Assembly (NCBI RefSeq): GCF_035953295.1
Contig: NZ_CP108370.1
Coordinates: 3,935,001-3,999,000 of the forward strand
DNA: 64,000 bases
Source of the DNA: Streptomyces sp. NBC_01335
GTDB taxonomy: Bacteria; Actinomycetota; Actinomycetes; Streptomycetales; Streptomycetaceae
Direction: 5' to 3'
The notes beneath the pieces are model-generated. The model was not told the DNA's origin and ran no database searches. It saw nothing but the letters and a program-made list of their open reading frames with translations. Positions within the stretch are counted from its first letter, which is position 1, and each line of letters begins with the position of its first letter. This document shows positions 1 to 8,868 of this stretch, one piece after another. The translations under genes were made by a program, and so were the position numbers.

Positions 1-27
1 AGGCTTGCGCACAGGCGGCTTCGCCAT
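1..27 (-). CDS. rpsR: 30S ribosomal protein S18, N-terminal fragment
   Basis: Only the first nine codons are inside the window; they read M-A-K-P-P-V-R-K-P, the usual actinobacterial S18 start. A good ribosome-binding site (AGGAG) lies about 7 bases upstream of the ATG. S18 binds 16S rRNA next to S6 in the small subunit. The gene is the third member of the leftward rpsF-ssb-rpsR operon, 44 bases after the ssb stop. The rest of the gene runs off the left edge, so nothing more can be said. Confidence 0.85.
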
Positions 28-71
28 GGTGTTTCTCCTGTGTGATCAAGAAGTGGGGGTACGAGCCAGAC

Positions 72-674
72 CTAGAAAGGAGGCTCGTCCGAGTAGCCGC
101 CGCCGCTGGAACCGCCGGAGCTTCCGCCCCAGCCGCCCTGCTGGCCCCCGCCCTGCTGGCCGCCGGAGGGTGCGCCGGTTGCCCACGGGTCGGCGTCGGG
201 AGCGCCGCCGCCGCCCTGCTGGCCACCGCCACTGGGACCGCCGCCCCAGTTGCCGCCGCCCTGCTGGCCGCCGCCGTATCCACCCTGGCCGCCGCCCTGG
301 CCACCGCGACCTGCGGTCTTGGTGACCTTGGCCGTGGCGCTCTTCAAGCTGGGGCCGACCTCGTCGACATCCAGCTCGTAGACCGTGCGCTTGATGCCCT
401 CACGGTCCTCGTAGGACCGCTGCTTCAGCCGGCCCTGCACAATGACGCGCATGCCTCGCTGAAGCGACTCCGCGACGTTCTCCGCCGCCTGACGCCAGAC
501 CGAGCAGGTGAGGAACAGGCCTTCGCCGTCCTTCCACTCATTGGTCTGCCGATCGAAGATGCGGGGTGTGGACGCGACACGGAACTTCGCGACCGCCGCA
601 CCGGACGAGGTGAAGCGCAGCTCGGGGTCGTCGACGAGATTGCCGACGACCGTGATGACGGTCTCGCCTGCCAT
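72..674 (-). CDS. ssb: Single-stranded DNA-binding protein (SsbA type)
   Basis: This 200-residue protein binds and protects single-stranded DNA during replication and repair. Residues 1-110 form the OB-fold, starting [13 protein letters not shown] with conserved stretches such as FRVAS and VQGRLK. Residues about 120-190 are a very glycine- and glutamine-rich flexible linker. The last residues are DEPPF, the acidic tip that recruits partner proteins in this family. Having both the long linker and the tip marks it as the essential replication paralogue rather than the shorter sporulation-linked one (family knowledge). It lies between rpsF and rpsR, the classic S6-SSB-S18 operon. Confidence 0.96.
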   Translation of the reverse strand: MAGETVITVVGNLVDDPELRFTSSGAAVAKFRVASTPRIFDRQTNEWKDGEGLFLTCSVWRQAAENVAESLQRGMRVIVQGRLKQRSYEDREGIKRTVYELDVDEVGPSLKSATAKVTKTAGRGGQGGGQGGYGGGQQGGGNWGGGPSGGGQQGGGGAPDADPWATGAPSGGQQGGGQQGGWGGSSGGSSGGGYSDEPPF

Positions 675-745
675 GGATGAACCTCTCGGCGGGGATTGCT
701 TGCTGCTTGCTGCTACTCGAACCCGATGACCGCTGAGCTAGATGC

Positions 746-1036
746 TCAGTGGGTCTCGGGACGGAGGACCTTGGTCCGGAGGACCGACTCGTTCAGGTTC
801 ATCTGGCGGTCGAGCTCCTTGACGACCGCAGGCTCGGCCTGCAGGTCGAGGACCGAGTAGATGCCCTCGGGCTTCTTCTTGATCTCGTAAGCGAGCCGAC
901 GACGGCCCCAGGTGTCGACCTTCTCAACCTTTCCGTTGCCCTCGCGGACGACGGAGAGGAAGTTCTCGATCAGGGGAGAGACAGCGCGCTCCTCCAGATC
1001 GGGGTCGAGGATGACCATCACCTCGTAGTGACGCAT
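746..1036 (-). CDS. rpsF: 30S ribosomal protein S6
   Basis: The 96-residue product starts [17 protein letters not shown], the characteristic S6 N-terminus. S6 pairs with S18 on the small-subunit platform. I chose the ATG at 1036 because a strong AAAGGAGGTG ribosome-binding site lies about 9 bases upstream; the in-frame extension to 1069 runs through that site and is not credible. It is the first gene of the leftward operon with ssb and rpsR. Its promoter must lie in 1037-1313, shared with the divergent gene at 1314. Confidence 0.96.
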   Translation of the reverse strand: MRHYEVMVILDPDLEERAVSPLIENFLSVVREGNGKVEKVDTWGRRRLAYEIKKKPEGIYSVLDLQAEPAVVKELDRQMNLNESVLRTKVLRPETH

Positions 1037-1313
1037 GTGGAACCCACCTCCTTTGGACTCAGCGGCCACGGTCGTTCCGTGGCAGGAGGGTCGTGATGCG
1101 TAGGCATCGGTGTCCGTCGGGTGAAACAGCGGACTCGGCAGGCTCCTCGGAGGGAGGGCCGCCGGGCAGGCTCAAGGCAGACACCGGTGCAGACCGTACA
1201 GACTACCTGCCGTGGACCCCCGGGTTGAAATCCAGGGCCAAGGATGCGCAATCTGTACATATCGGATGTGAGCGGCGTCTCAGCGCGCCGCCCCTTCGGC
1301 AGGAGGCACTTTC

Positions 1314-1640
1314 ATGGCCCAGGTAGCGCACACCCGCCCGCGGAACCGCCCCACCGGCTCCCTCTTCGCCACGGACGGCAGGCCCCATCCGCTCCAGGAC
1401 ACCCTGATGGTGGTGACCGGGGTCCTCGGCGTCCTCGCGTTCGTGACCGCCATGTTCCACAACCTGCACCTGCTCAGCTCGTGGGCCGGGCTCATCGGCA
1501 TCCTCGTCGGCGGCTACGGGATGTGGATCTCCAGGACGACCTGGGAGCGGTTCGCCCTGATCATGGGGATCGGCTCCTCGGCAGTCGGCTTCTACCTCGG
1601 AATGGCCCACGGAGGACTGTTCGGCGGCGTGGTCAGCTGA
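1314..1640 (+). CDS. Small integral membrane protein, function unknown
   Basis: This 108-residue protein has a polar N-terminus and then about three hydrophobic segments: residues about 31-49, 55-72 and 80-105. The middle loop contains the basic W-I-S-R-T-T-W-E-R stretch. A ribosome-binding site (GGCAGGAGG) lies 9 bases before the ATG. I recognise it only as a protein kept in this position next to rpsF and femX in streptomycetes (recalled, not checked). It is divergent from rpsF and followed by a terminator-like hairpin, so it is probably transcribed alone. No catalytic motif is visible. Confidence 0.8.
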   Translation: MAQVAHTRPRNRPTGSLFATDGRPHPLQDTLMVVTGVLGVLAFVTAMFHNLHLLSSWAGLIGILVGGYGMWISRTTWERFALIMGIGSSAVGFYLGMAHGGLFGGVVS

Positions 1641-1682
1641 CCACCGCGTTCCCGGCCTCGGCCGCTCCACCGCGTTCTCGTC

Positions 1683-1713
1683 AGGGCCCCGGCGGCAACC
1701 CCGCCAGGGCCCT
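1683..1713 (+). terminator. Intrinsic terminator-like hairpin after the 1314 gene
   Basis: The outer stem AGGGCCC/GGGCCCT (1683-1689 with 1707-1713) encloses GGCGG/CCGCC around a 5-base loop, with one C/A mismatch. There is no U-tract, which is common for Streptomyces terminators. Confidence 0.55.
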
Positions 1714-1838
1714 TGCGGCACCGGCTCGCGGCCAAGTGCCGTACGGGCCAGAACGGGCGCTCCCCGCTCACAGTAGGCTTCGGCGCGAGAGCCGGAGCCC
1801 CTGACCGATGGGGACACACCTGCCGAGGAGCGCCCCGC

Positions 1839-2957
1839 ATGAGCCTGACCCTGAGGACCATCAGCCGCGAGCAGCATCTGGCGTACATCCAGAGCCTGCC
1901 CGCGGCCAGTCACTGCCAGGTCCCGGCGTGGGCTGACGTGAAGACGGAGTGGCGGTCGGAGAGCCTCGGCTGGTTCGACAAGACCGGTCAGATCGTCGGC
2001 GCCGGACTGGTGCTGTACCGACAGCTCCCCAAGATCAAGCGGTACCTCGCCTACCTCCCCGAGGGCCCGGTCATCAACTGGTACGCGCCCAACCTGGACG
2101 AGTGGCTCCAGCCGATGCTCGCCCACCTCAAGCAGCAGGGCGCCTTCTCGGTGAAGATGGGCCCGCCGGTCGTCATCCGTCGCTGGGACTCCACCGCCAT
2201 CAAGGCCGGCATCCAGGACCCGGACGTGAAGCGTCTGCGGGACGTCGAGGCGACGGTCATCGAGCCGCGGGCGTTCGAGGTCGCGGACCGGCTGCGCAAG
2301 ATGGGCTGGCAGCAGGGCGAGGACGGCGGCGCCGGCTTCGGCGACGTGCAGCCCCGCTTCGTCTTCCAGGTGCCGCTGGCGAACCGCTCCCTCGAGGACG
2401 TCCTCAAGGGCTTCAACCAGTTGTGGCGCCGCAACATCAAGAAGGCCGACAAGGCCGGTGTAGAGGTCGTCCAGGGCGGCTACGAAGACCTCGCCGAGTG
2501 GCAGCGGCTGTACGAGATCACGGCCGTGCGCGACCACTTCCGCCCGCGCCCCCTCTCGTACTTCCAGCGCATGTGGTCCGTACTCAACTCCGAGGACCCC
2601 AACCGGATGCGGCTGTACTTCGCCCGCCACAACGGGGTCAACCTCTCGGCCGCGACCATGCTCGTCGTCGGCGGACACGTCTGGTACTCCTACGGCGCCT
2701 CCGACAACATCGGCCGCGAGGTCCGGCCCTCCAACGCCATGCAGTGGCGCATGCTGCGCGACTCGTACGCGATGGGCGCGACCGTCTACGACCTGCGCGG
2801 CATCAGCGACTCGCTCGACGAGACCGACCACCTCTTCGGTCTGATCCAGTTCAAGGTCGGCACCGGCGGCGAAGCCGTCGAGTACGTCGGCGAGTGGGAC
2901 TTCCCGCTCAACAAGCTCCTGCACAAGGCGCTCGACATCTACATGTCGCGACGCTGA
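1839..2957 (+). CDS. femX: FemX-type peptidoglycan bridge-forming aminoacyltransferase
   Basis: This 372-residue protein has the FemABX double-GNAT fold. It uses aminoacyl-tRNA to add the cross-bridge residue (glycine in Streptomyces) to the peptidoglycan precursor at the inner membrane face. Recognisable parts are the N-terminal SHCQVPAWADVKTEW segment, LWRRNIKKADKAGVEV in the middle and YDLRGISDSLDETDHLFGLI near the C-terminus, all typical of the family. I chose the ATG at 1839 because the protein is full-length from there, with upstream GAGGAGCGC as a plausible ribosome-binding site; the frame extends to 1713 but is unlike any family member. In S. coelicolor femX is needed unless vancomycin-type precursors are made (recalled). 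It is followed by an alanine-racemase-like gene. Confidence 0.9.
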   Translation: MSLTLRTISREQHLAYIQSLPAASHCQVPAWADVKTEWRSESLGWFDKTGQIVGAGLVLYRQLPKIKRYLAYLPEGPVINWYAPNLDEWLQPMLAHLKQQGAFSVKMGPPVVIRRWDSTAIKAGIQDPDVKRLRDVEATVIEPRAFEVADRLRKMGWQQGEDGGAGFGDVQPRFVFQVPLANRSLEDVLKGFNQLWRRNIKKADKAGVEVVQGGYEDLAEWQRLYEITAVRDHFRPRPLSYFQRMWSVLNSEDPNRMRLYFARHNGVNLSAATMLVVGGHVWYSYGASDNIGREVRPSNAMQWRMLRDSYAMGATVYDLRGISDSLDETDHLFGLIQFKVGTGGEAVEYVGEWDFPLNKLLHKALDIYMSRR

Positions 2958-3063
2958 CGCGACGGGTCCGGCGAACGACCGGGCCCGTTCGCTCCGTTGG
3001 TTCCCTCCGTTTGTTCTGCGATCTGAGACACACCGCAGCCACCAGAAAGGTTCCGGGCCGGCC

Positions 3064-4095
3064 ATGGCGCTCTCCCTCTACGTCGACACCGCGCGCTGGC
3101 GGGCGCACCAGAAGTCCGTGATCGATCAGTTCCCGGGGCTCGTGCCGGTCTGCAAGGGCAACGGTTACGGCTTCGGGCACGAGCGCCTGGCCGACGAGGC
3201 CATCCGCTTCGGCTCGGACATGCTGGCGGTCGGGACGACCTACGAGGCGGCCCGGATCAAGGACTGGTTCAGCGGCGACCTCCTCGTCCTCACCCCGTTC
3301 CGGCGGGGCGAGGAGCCGGTTCCGCTGCCCGACCGCGTGATCCGCTCGGTCTCCTCCGTGGACGGGGTGCACGGACTCGTCGGCGCCCGGGTCGTCATCG
3401 AGTGCATGAGCTCGATGAAGCGCCACGGGGTCAAGGAGGAGGAGCTGGGGCAGCTCCACGCCGCCATCGAGGACGTACGTCTCGAAGGGTTCGCGCTGCA
3501 CCTCCCGCTGGACCGCACCGACGGTTCGGACGCGGTGGAGGAGGTCATCGCCTGGATGGACCGGCTGCGCAACGCCCGGCTTCCGCTGCACACCATGTTC
3601 GTCAGCCACCTCAAGGCCGCGGAGCTGGCCCGGCTGCAGCAGCAGTTCCCGCAGACCCGCTTCCGCGCCCGCATCGGCACGCGGCTCTGGCTCGGCGACC
3701 ACGAGGCCACCGAGTACCGCGGTGCGGTGCTGGACGTGACCCCCGTCGTCAAGGGCGACCGTTTCGGCTACCGGCAGGGCAAGGCCGCGTCGGACGGCTG
3801 GCTGGTGGTCGTCGCCGGCGGTACGTCGCACGGGGTCGGTCTTGAGGCCCCCAAGGCCCTGCACGGCGTGATGCCGCGCGCCAAGGGCGTCGCCCGCGCC
3901 GGACTGGCCACGGTGAACCGCAACCTGTCGCCGTTCGTCTGGTCGGGCAAGCAGCGTTGGTTCGCCGAGCCGCCGCACATGCAGGTGTCGATCCTGTTCG
4001 TGCCGTCGGACGCGCAGGAGCCGCGGGTCGGCGACGAGCTGGTGGCACATCTGCGCCACACCACCACGCAGTTCGACCGTCTCGTCGAGCGCTGA
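3064..4095 (+). CDS. Alanine racemase-like PLP-fold protein
   Basis: This 343-residue protein resembles the N-terminal TIM-barrel domain of alanine racemase. The PLP-lysine motif is visible as V-C-K-G-N-G-Y-G-F-G at residues 29-38. A G-D-R-F-G-Y-R-Q stretch sits where alanine racemases carry their second catalytic Tyr, but the next family motif, GYADG, is replaced by AGGTSHG. With its short length, this suggests a divergent or non-canonical racemase rather than the main Alr. It lies 106 bases after femX on the same strand, so a peptidoglycan role is plausible but inferred. The ATG at 3064 has an AGAAAGG site rather far upstream (about 16 bases), so the start is uncertain. Confidence 0.75.
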   Translation: MALSLYVDTARWRAHQKSVIDQFPGLVPVCKGNGYGFGHERLADEAIRFGSDMLAVGTTYEAARIKDWFSGDLLVLTPFRRGEEPVPLPDRVIRSVSSVDGVHGLVGARVVIECMSSMKRHGVKEEELGQLHAAIEDVRLEGFALHLPLDRTDGSDAVEEVIAWMDRLRNARLPLHTMFVSHLKAAELARLQQQFPQTRFRARIGTRLWLGDHEATEYRGAVLDVTPVVKGDRFGYRQGKAASDGWLVVVAGGTSHGVGLEAPKALHGVMPRAKGVARAGLATVNRNLSPFVWSGKQRWFAEPPHMQVSILFVPSDAQEPRVGDELVAHLRHTTTQFDRLVER

Positions 4096-4108
4096 CGGAA
4101 CCTCGGGC

Positions 4109-4139
4109 CGGGGCCGGCCGGCGTCAGTCTCCGGCCCCG
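4109..4139. terminator. Bidirectional terminator hairpin between convergent genes
   Basis: CGGGGCCGG (4109-4117) pairs with CCGGCCCCG (4131-4139) around a 13-base loop. It lies exactly where the racemase-like gene and the leftward glycosyltransferase gene converge and overlaps the last codons of the latter. Confidence 0.45.
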
Positions 4140-5623
4140 CCGCCGCGCACCGCTCCCCCGCCCGCGGGCTCGCCCCAGAACTCCTCCTCGTCGAACTCGC
4201 GGGTGCCCATGGGAGCCAGTACGAACACGTCCGGCGCCCCGTCGAGCACACCGCCCGAGGGGTCGTCCGAGCCGTCCTGCCGCACCATGTCCCGGTCCGG
4301 CCGCACGATGTCCCGCACGACCAGGGCGACGAGGTAGAGCGTGCCCAGCAGGTGCAGGACGACCGCGAGCTGGTAACCGTCCTGCGGAAGCCCCTGGTGC
4401 TTGTCCCCGCTGCTCGAATAGGCGAGGTACATCCAGATGCCGAGGAAGTACAGCACCTCGCAGGCCTGCCAGATCAGGAAGTCCCGCCAGCGCGGACGTG
4501 CCAGCGCGGCGAGCGGGATGAGCCAGAGCACGTACTGCGGTGAGTAGACCTTGTTCGTCAGGACGAAGGCCGCCACCACGAGGAACGCGAGCTGGGCGAA
4601 CCTCGGCCGGTGCCGCCCCGCGAGTGCCAGCGCCGCGATGCCGAGGCAGCAGAGCCCCATCAGCACCATTGAGGCCGTGTTCACCACGGAGACCTCGATG
4701 GGCCGTTCGATGCGCTGTGAGAGGACCAGCCAGAACGACCCGAAGTCGACGGAGCGCTCCTGGCTGAACGTGTAGAACTTCTTCCACCCCTCGGGGGCGT
4801 ACAGCATCACCGGCAGGTTCACCACCAGCCAGGCCACCGCGGCCGAGAACGCGGCGACGAGGAACGGCCGCCACTTCCCCGCGCGCCAGCAGAGCAGCAG
4901 CAGCGGTCCGAGCAGCAGGACGGGGTACAGCTTCGCCGCCGTCGCCAGGCCGATCAGGACACCGAACGCGACCGCCCGCCCGCGCGACCACATGAGCATC
5001 GCGGCGGCGGTCAGGGCGACGGCCAGCAGGTCCCAGTTGATCGTGGCGGTCAGCGCGAAGGCGGGCGCCAGGGCGACCAGCAGCCCGTCCCAGGGACGGC
5101 GGCGGTGGGTGCGCGCGACGCACACGACCGCCACGGCCGCGCAGATCATCAACAGGCCGGCGTTGACGAGCCAGTACATCTGCTCGCGCTGCATCATCGG
5201 GTCGCTGTCCGGGGTGAGCGTGAGCCAGGAGGCGACCTGCATGAACAGCCCGGTCAGGACCGGGTATTCGAGGTACTGCATGTCGCCGCCGAGCCGGTCG
5301 AAGTACGGCAGCAGCCCGTCCGCGAAGCCCCGTCCGACGAACAGGTGGGGGATGTCGGAGTAGCAGGCGTGCGTGTACTGCGAGCTGGCACCCCTGAACC
5401 AGGCCCAGTTGTAGCAGGGGAGCTTCTGCACCATGCCGAGCGCGAACATCCCGATCGCCACCAGGGCGACCACGCGCACGGCCGTCAGCCCGCCGCCGCC
5501 GAATCGCGCGAACCGGCCCGCCGGTCCGCCGATCAACTCGCTGCCCGCAGCGGCGATCTCGTCCCGTCGCGTGGGTGCGACGGCCCGCTCCTGGTCCTCG
5601 ATGGTCTCTTCTGCGCTTGGCAT
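4124..5623 (-). CDS. GT87/DUF2029-type polytopic membrane glycosyltransferase
   Basis: This 499-residue membrane protein has roughly ten or more hydrophobic segments between residues about 45 and 450 and polar ends. It resembles the GT87 (DUF2029) family, polyprenyl-phosphate-mannose-dependent mannosyltransferases that act on the outer membrane face. Family-like stretches are ATINWDLLAVALTAAAM, GLATAAKLYPVLLLGPLL and NKVYSPQYVLWLIPL. I placed the start at the ATG at 5623 (MPSAEETIEDQERAV); the longer frame adds only Arg-rich sequence. It lies 128 bases downstream of the penicillin-binding protein gene on the same strand, separated by a hairpin, which suggests cell-envelope glycan assembly. 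The acceptor cannot be told from sequence. Confidence 0.8.
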   Translation of the reverse strand: MPSAEETIEDQERAVAPTRRDEIAAAGSELIGGPAGRFARFGGGGLTAVRVVALVAIGMFALGMVQKLPCYNWAWFRGASSQYTHACYSDIPHLFVGRGFADGLLPYFDRLGGDMQYLEYPVLTGLFMQVASWLTLTPDSDPMMQREQMYWLVNAGLLMICAAVAVVCVARTHRRRPWDGLLVALAPAFALTATINWDLLAVALTAAAMLMWSRGRAVAFGVLIGLATAAKLYPVLLLGPLLLLCWRAGKWRPFLVAAFSAAVAWLVVNLPVMLYAPEGWKKFYTFSQERSVDFGSFWLVLSQRIERPIEVSVVNTASMVLMGLCCLGIAALALAGRHRPRFAQLAFLVVAAFVLTNKVYSPQYVLWLIPLAALARPRWRDFLIWQACEVLYFLGIWMYLAYSSSGDKHQGLPQDGYQLAVVLHLLGTLYLVALVVRDIVRPDRDMVRQDGSDDPSGGVLDGAPDVFVLAPMGTREFDEEEFWGEPAGGGAVRGGGAGD

Positions 5624-5680
5624 GCGCCACATCCTGCCGTACCGGGCTGTGCGGGAGGCGGGGGACCGCCGGACACGGCG

Positions 5681-5718
5681 GAGGGCCGCCCGCACCTCGC
5701 CAGGTGCGGACGGCCCTC
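5681..5718 (-). terminator. Terminator hairpin after the penicillin-binding protein gene
   Basis: A 17-bp stem with a single C/A mismatch (5681-5697 with 5702-5718) closes a 4-base CGCC loop, 34 bases past the stop of the leftward pbp gene. Confidence 0.6.
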
Positions 5719-5751
5719 GGAGACGGCCCCGATCGGGAGCCGGCGGTTCGG

Positions 5752-8481
5752 CTATCCGTTGCCGTTGCCGTTGCCCCGGCTCGAACCGAAGATGTCTCCT
5801 ACGTCGTCGGCTTCGTCAGTGGGCGTGGCGCTGGGATCGGTGCCACTGGTAGTGCCGTCGGTGTCGTTGCCGGCTGCCGCTCCGGCCGTGTCCGCGCCTG
5901 CCGCCGCTCCGGCGTTGGTCCCGTCCGGGAGGCAGGTGCTCCAGCCCCAGGTCTTGCAGGTCTCGGTCGGCGTCGGAGTGGTGGGGGGCGCGGTCGTCGG
6001 AGTGGGCTCCTCGGACGGCTCCTCGGACGGCGTGGGCGACGCGCTGGGAGTCGGTGAGGGGGTCGGGCTCGGGCTCGCGCCGCCGCCGTAGACCTTCTCA
6101 CCGATGGGGCCGGGGGTGGGAAACTCCTCGACCTTCGTGCCCTTCACCGCGCCGACCATGTAGTCGTGCCAGACCTGCGCGGGGAACGACGCACCGTGGA
6201 TCTTCTCCTGCCCGCCGGTCCCGAACATCTTCTGGAAGGCGCGGTCCTTGTGCTTCTCGTTGTCGTCCATCCGGAACATGCTGACGGCGGTGGAGATCTG
6301 CGGGGTGTAGCCGACGAACCAGGCCGACTTGTTCTCGTCCGTGGTACCCGTCTTGCCCGCAGCTTCCCGGCCGGGAAGCTGCGCGGAGGTGCCCGTGCCG
6401 TGCTCGACGACGTTCTTCAGCACATCGGTGACGTTGTCGGCGACGGCCGAGTCGAAGGCGGTCTTGGTCTTCTTCTCGTGCTTGAAGATGGACGCCCCTT
6501 CCTTCTTGACCTCCGTGACCGAGAAGGGCTCGTTCTGCTTACCGCTGGTGGCGAACGTGGCGTACGCGGCCGCCATGCGGATCGCGCTCGGCGAGGACGT
6601 GCCGATGGAGAACGACGGGACATGGGCGTCGGCCATGTAGTCGTCGTCGCGCAGGCCCGCCGCCATCGCGACGTCCTTCACCTTGTCCGTACCGACGTCC
6701 ATGCCGAGCTGGACGTAAGGGGAGTTGATCGACTCCTGCATGGCGTACCGCAGGTCCACGTCACCGTAGGAGGTGTGGTCGTCGTTGGTCTGGAGCCACT
6801 GCTTGCCCTCCTCGTTCTCCCAGGGCTTCCCCGTCCAGTCGTTGATCTTGAGCTCGTTGTCGCCGTTGTAAATGCTCTTCGGCGAGACCGGGGTGCGCTC
6901 GGACTCGCTCTGGACCTCGCCCCCGTCGGGGTCTCTCTTGCCGTACTCCATGGCGGCGGCGAGCACGAACGGCTTGAACGTCGAGCCGACCTGCGCACCC
7001 GTGGGGTTGGCGTTGTTGGTGTAGTGCTTGGTGGCGTCCTGCCCGCCGTAGATGGCGATGATGGCCCCGGTGGCGGTGTCCACCGACGCGCCGCCGAACT
7101 GGACGTTGGTGTCGTACTCGGGACGCTTCTTGGGGTCGATGTTCTCGTCGTAGACCCGCTTGACGGCGGCGTTGAGCTGCTGGACCTTCTTCTTGTCGAA
7201 GGTCGTGTGGATCTCGTAGCCACCCTGGTCGAGGGTGTCGGAGTCGACCCCCTTGACGTTGTCCAGGACGTAGCTCTTGGCGAGGTCGACCAGATAGCCC
7301 GTCTGGCCGCTGAGCTGAGCGCTCTTCTTCGGCGCGACCGGCATGGGGAATTCCTTGTACTTGGCCCGCTCCGCCGCGGAGAGGTGGCCGTCCTTGACCT
7401 CCTCGTCGAGAATCCAGCCCCAGCGCTTCTTGGCGCGGACCAGGTTCTTCTCGGCGGTGGCCTGCACCGGGTCCACCTCGGGGGCACCGGCCGGGTCGTA
7501 GTAGCTGGCACCCTTGAGCAGGGTGGCCAGGAAGGCGCACTCGCTCGGGTTCAGCTCGGTGGCGTCCTTGTTGTAGTACGTACGCGCAGCGGCCTGGAGC
7601 CCGGAGGCGCCCCGGCCGTAGTAGGAGACGTTGAGGTACCCCTTCATGACGTCGTCCTTGTTCATCTTGCTGCCGACCTTCAGCGTGATGAACAGTTCCT
7701 TGAACTTGCGGCTGATCGTCTGTTCCTGGGTGAGCATCGAGTTCTTCACGAACTGCTGGGTGATCGTCGACCCGCCCTGGGTCTCACCGCCCTTGGCCAT
7801 GTTGAACAGGGCGCGCCCGATACCCATGGGGTCGATGCCGTGGTCCGTCTCGAACGACTTGTTCTCGGCGGAGATCACCGCGTAGCGCATGGCCGCCGGG
7901 ATCTGCGCGTAGCTGATCTCCTGGCGGTTCACCTCACCACCGGTCGCGACCATCTGCGAGCCGTCGGACCAGTAGTAGACGTTGTTCTGCGCCTTGGCCG
8001 CCTTGCTGACCTCCGGCATCTGCACCAGCGCGTACGAGACGCCCGCGACGCCCATCAGGAGACCGAGGAAACTCAGGCAGAGCCCCGAGACCAGCTTCCA
8101 CGACGGCACCCAGCGGCGGAACCCGTACTTGCCGTAGCGCGGGTAGTCGATGATCCGCTTCTTGCCAGGGCCTCCGTCCCCCCGGCCCCGCCCGGGGCCT
8201 TCGGAACCCCCGCCGCGACGCCGGCCACCTCCCCCGCCGCCGCCCGGACCTCCGGAGCCGGGGCCCTCGGCCCCGCGCCGCCGCCCGCCGCGCTGGGCGG
8301 CCCGACGCGCTTCGGCGCGGCCTCCCGGCGGACGTTCCTCGGCGTACGACCCCGAAGGTGACTCCTGGGTCACCCTGGGTGATGGTGCTGCGCGGCGTCC
8401 TGCTGACTGCGGCGCGGCTCGTCGGGCCGCGGCACGCCCCCCGTCTTGCGGTTGAGGCGTTTTGCGACGGTGCTCGCTCAT
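5752..8481 (-). CDS. Class A penicillin-binding protein (transglycosylase/transpeptidase)
   Basis: This 909-residue bifunctional enzyme polymerises and cross-links peptidoglycan outside the membrane. Residues 1-110 are a basic Arg/Gly/Pro-rich cytoplasmic tail and about 128-152 are the membrane anchor. The GT51 domain follows, with catalytic Glu206 in AENKSF (the family usually has ED, so the D-to-N change is notable) and GGSTITQQFVKN near 237-247. The transpeptidase domain shows all three motifs: S500-T-F-K503, S584-I-N586 and K710-T-G-T. The last ~110 residues are Pro/Thr/Ser-rich and unlike a catalytic domain. The start MSEHRRKTP at 8481 follows GAGGAGTAG. It is divergent from the PadR gene. 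Confidence 0.93.
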   Translation of the reverse strand: MSEHRRKTPQPQDGGRAAARRAAPQSAGRRAAPSPRVTQESPSGSYAEERPPGGRAEARRAAQRGGRRRGAEGPGSGGPGGGGGGGRRRGGGSEGPGRGRGDGGPGKKRIIDYPRYGKYGFRRWVPSWKLVSGLCLSFLGLLMGVAGVSYALVQMPEVSKAAKAQNNVYYWSDGSQMVATGGEVNRQEISYAQIPAAMRYAVISAENKSFETDHGIDPMGIGRALFNMAKGGETQGGSTITQQFVKNSMLTQEQTISRKFKELFITLKVGSKMNKDDVMKGYLNVSYYGRGASGLQAAARTYYNKDATELNPSECAFLATLLKGASYYDPAGAPEVDPVQATAEKNLVRAKKRWGWILDEEVKDGHLSAAERAKYKEFPMPVAPKKSAQLSGQTGYLVDLAKSYVLDNVKGVDSDTLDQGGYEIHTTFDKKKVQQLNAAVKRVYDENIDPKKRPEYDTNVQFGGASVDTATGAIIAIYGGQDATKHYTNNANPTGAQVGSTFKPFVLAAAMEYGKRDPDGGEVQSESERTPVSPKSIYNGDNELKINDWTGKPWENEEGKQWLQTNDDHTSYGDVDLRYAMQESINSPYVQLGMDVGTDKVKDVAMAAGLRDDDYMADAHVPSFSIGTSSPSAIRMAAAYATFATSGKQNEPFSVTEVKKEGASIFKHEKKTKTAFDSAVADNVTDVLKNVVEHGTGTSAQLPGREAAGKTGTTDENKSAWFVGYTPQISTAVSMFRMDDNEKHKDRAFQKMFGTGGQEKIHGASFPAQVWHDYMVGAVKGTKVEEFPTPGPIGEKVYGGGASPSPTPSPTPSASPTPSEEPSEEPTPTTAPPTTPTPTETCKTWGWSTCLPDGTNAGAAAGADTAGAAAGNDTDGTTSGTDPSATPTDEADDVGDIFGSSRGNGNGNG

Positions 8482-8868
8482 CGAACGACTACTCCTCGGG
8501 CAGGCGAGAGCGCCTGGAAGCGGCAGTTGAGATCCGGTCCCCCCGAATTGCGGACAGGCCCTGCGGAAGGCACATCCGCAGTACATCCGGCAGTCCGCGT
8601 GTTCTGACGCCCGGCGACGTCTCGCGGTTCCCGGTGATCTGCATGCCGGACAGACTACGCACGGTCAAAACCCATGTAGGGCCGAAGTTCACCCCAAATG
8701 ACGCAAGTCGCTTGCTACGAATTAGTGATGTGACGCCGTTCACTAAGGCAGCCCTTGTCGAACCTTGCGGACCGATCTATCGTGCTGATGTATCGAGTCG
8801 ATACATCAGGGCGGCATAAGCACCCGGACCGAGCAGCACGGGACCACACGGCAACGGAGGAGGCGAAG
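8482..8868. other. Divergent intergenic region, pbp / padR
   Basis: These 387 bases hold the leader of the leftward pbp gene and the promoter and operator of padR. The right part (about 8660-8815) is clearly less G+C-rich than its surroundings, as expected for promoters. Apart from the palindrome at 8785-8809 I see no RNA gene or coding frame of convincing quality. Confidence 0.6.
8755..8809 (+). promoter_or_regulatory. padR promoter with PadR-type operator palindrome
   Basis: CTGATGTATCG (8785-8795) and CGATACATCAG (8799-8809) form an 11-bp perfect inverted repeat with a 3-base spacer. It contains the ATGT/ACAT half-sites typical of PadR operators. A candidate promoter, TTGTCG (8755-8760), 17 bases, TATCGT (8778-8783), would start transcription inside the palindrome, so a bound repressor should block it. 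Autoregulation by the adjacent PadR protein is the natural inference. Confidence 0.7.
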
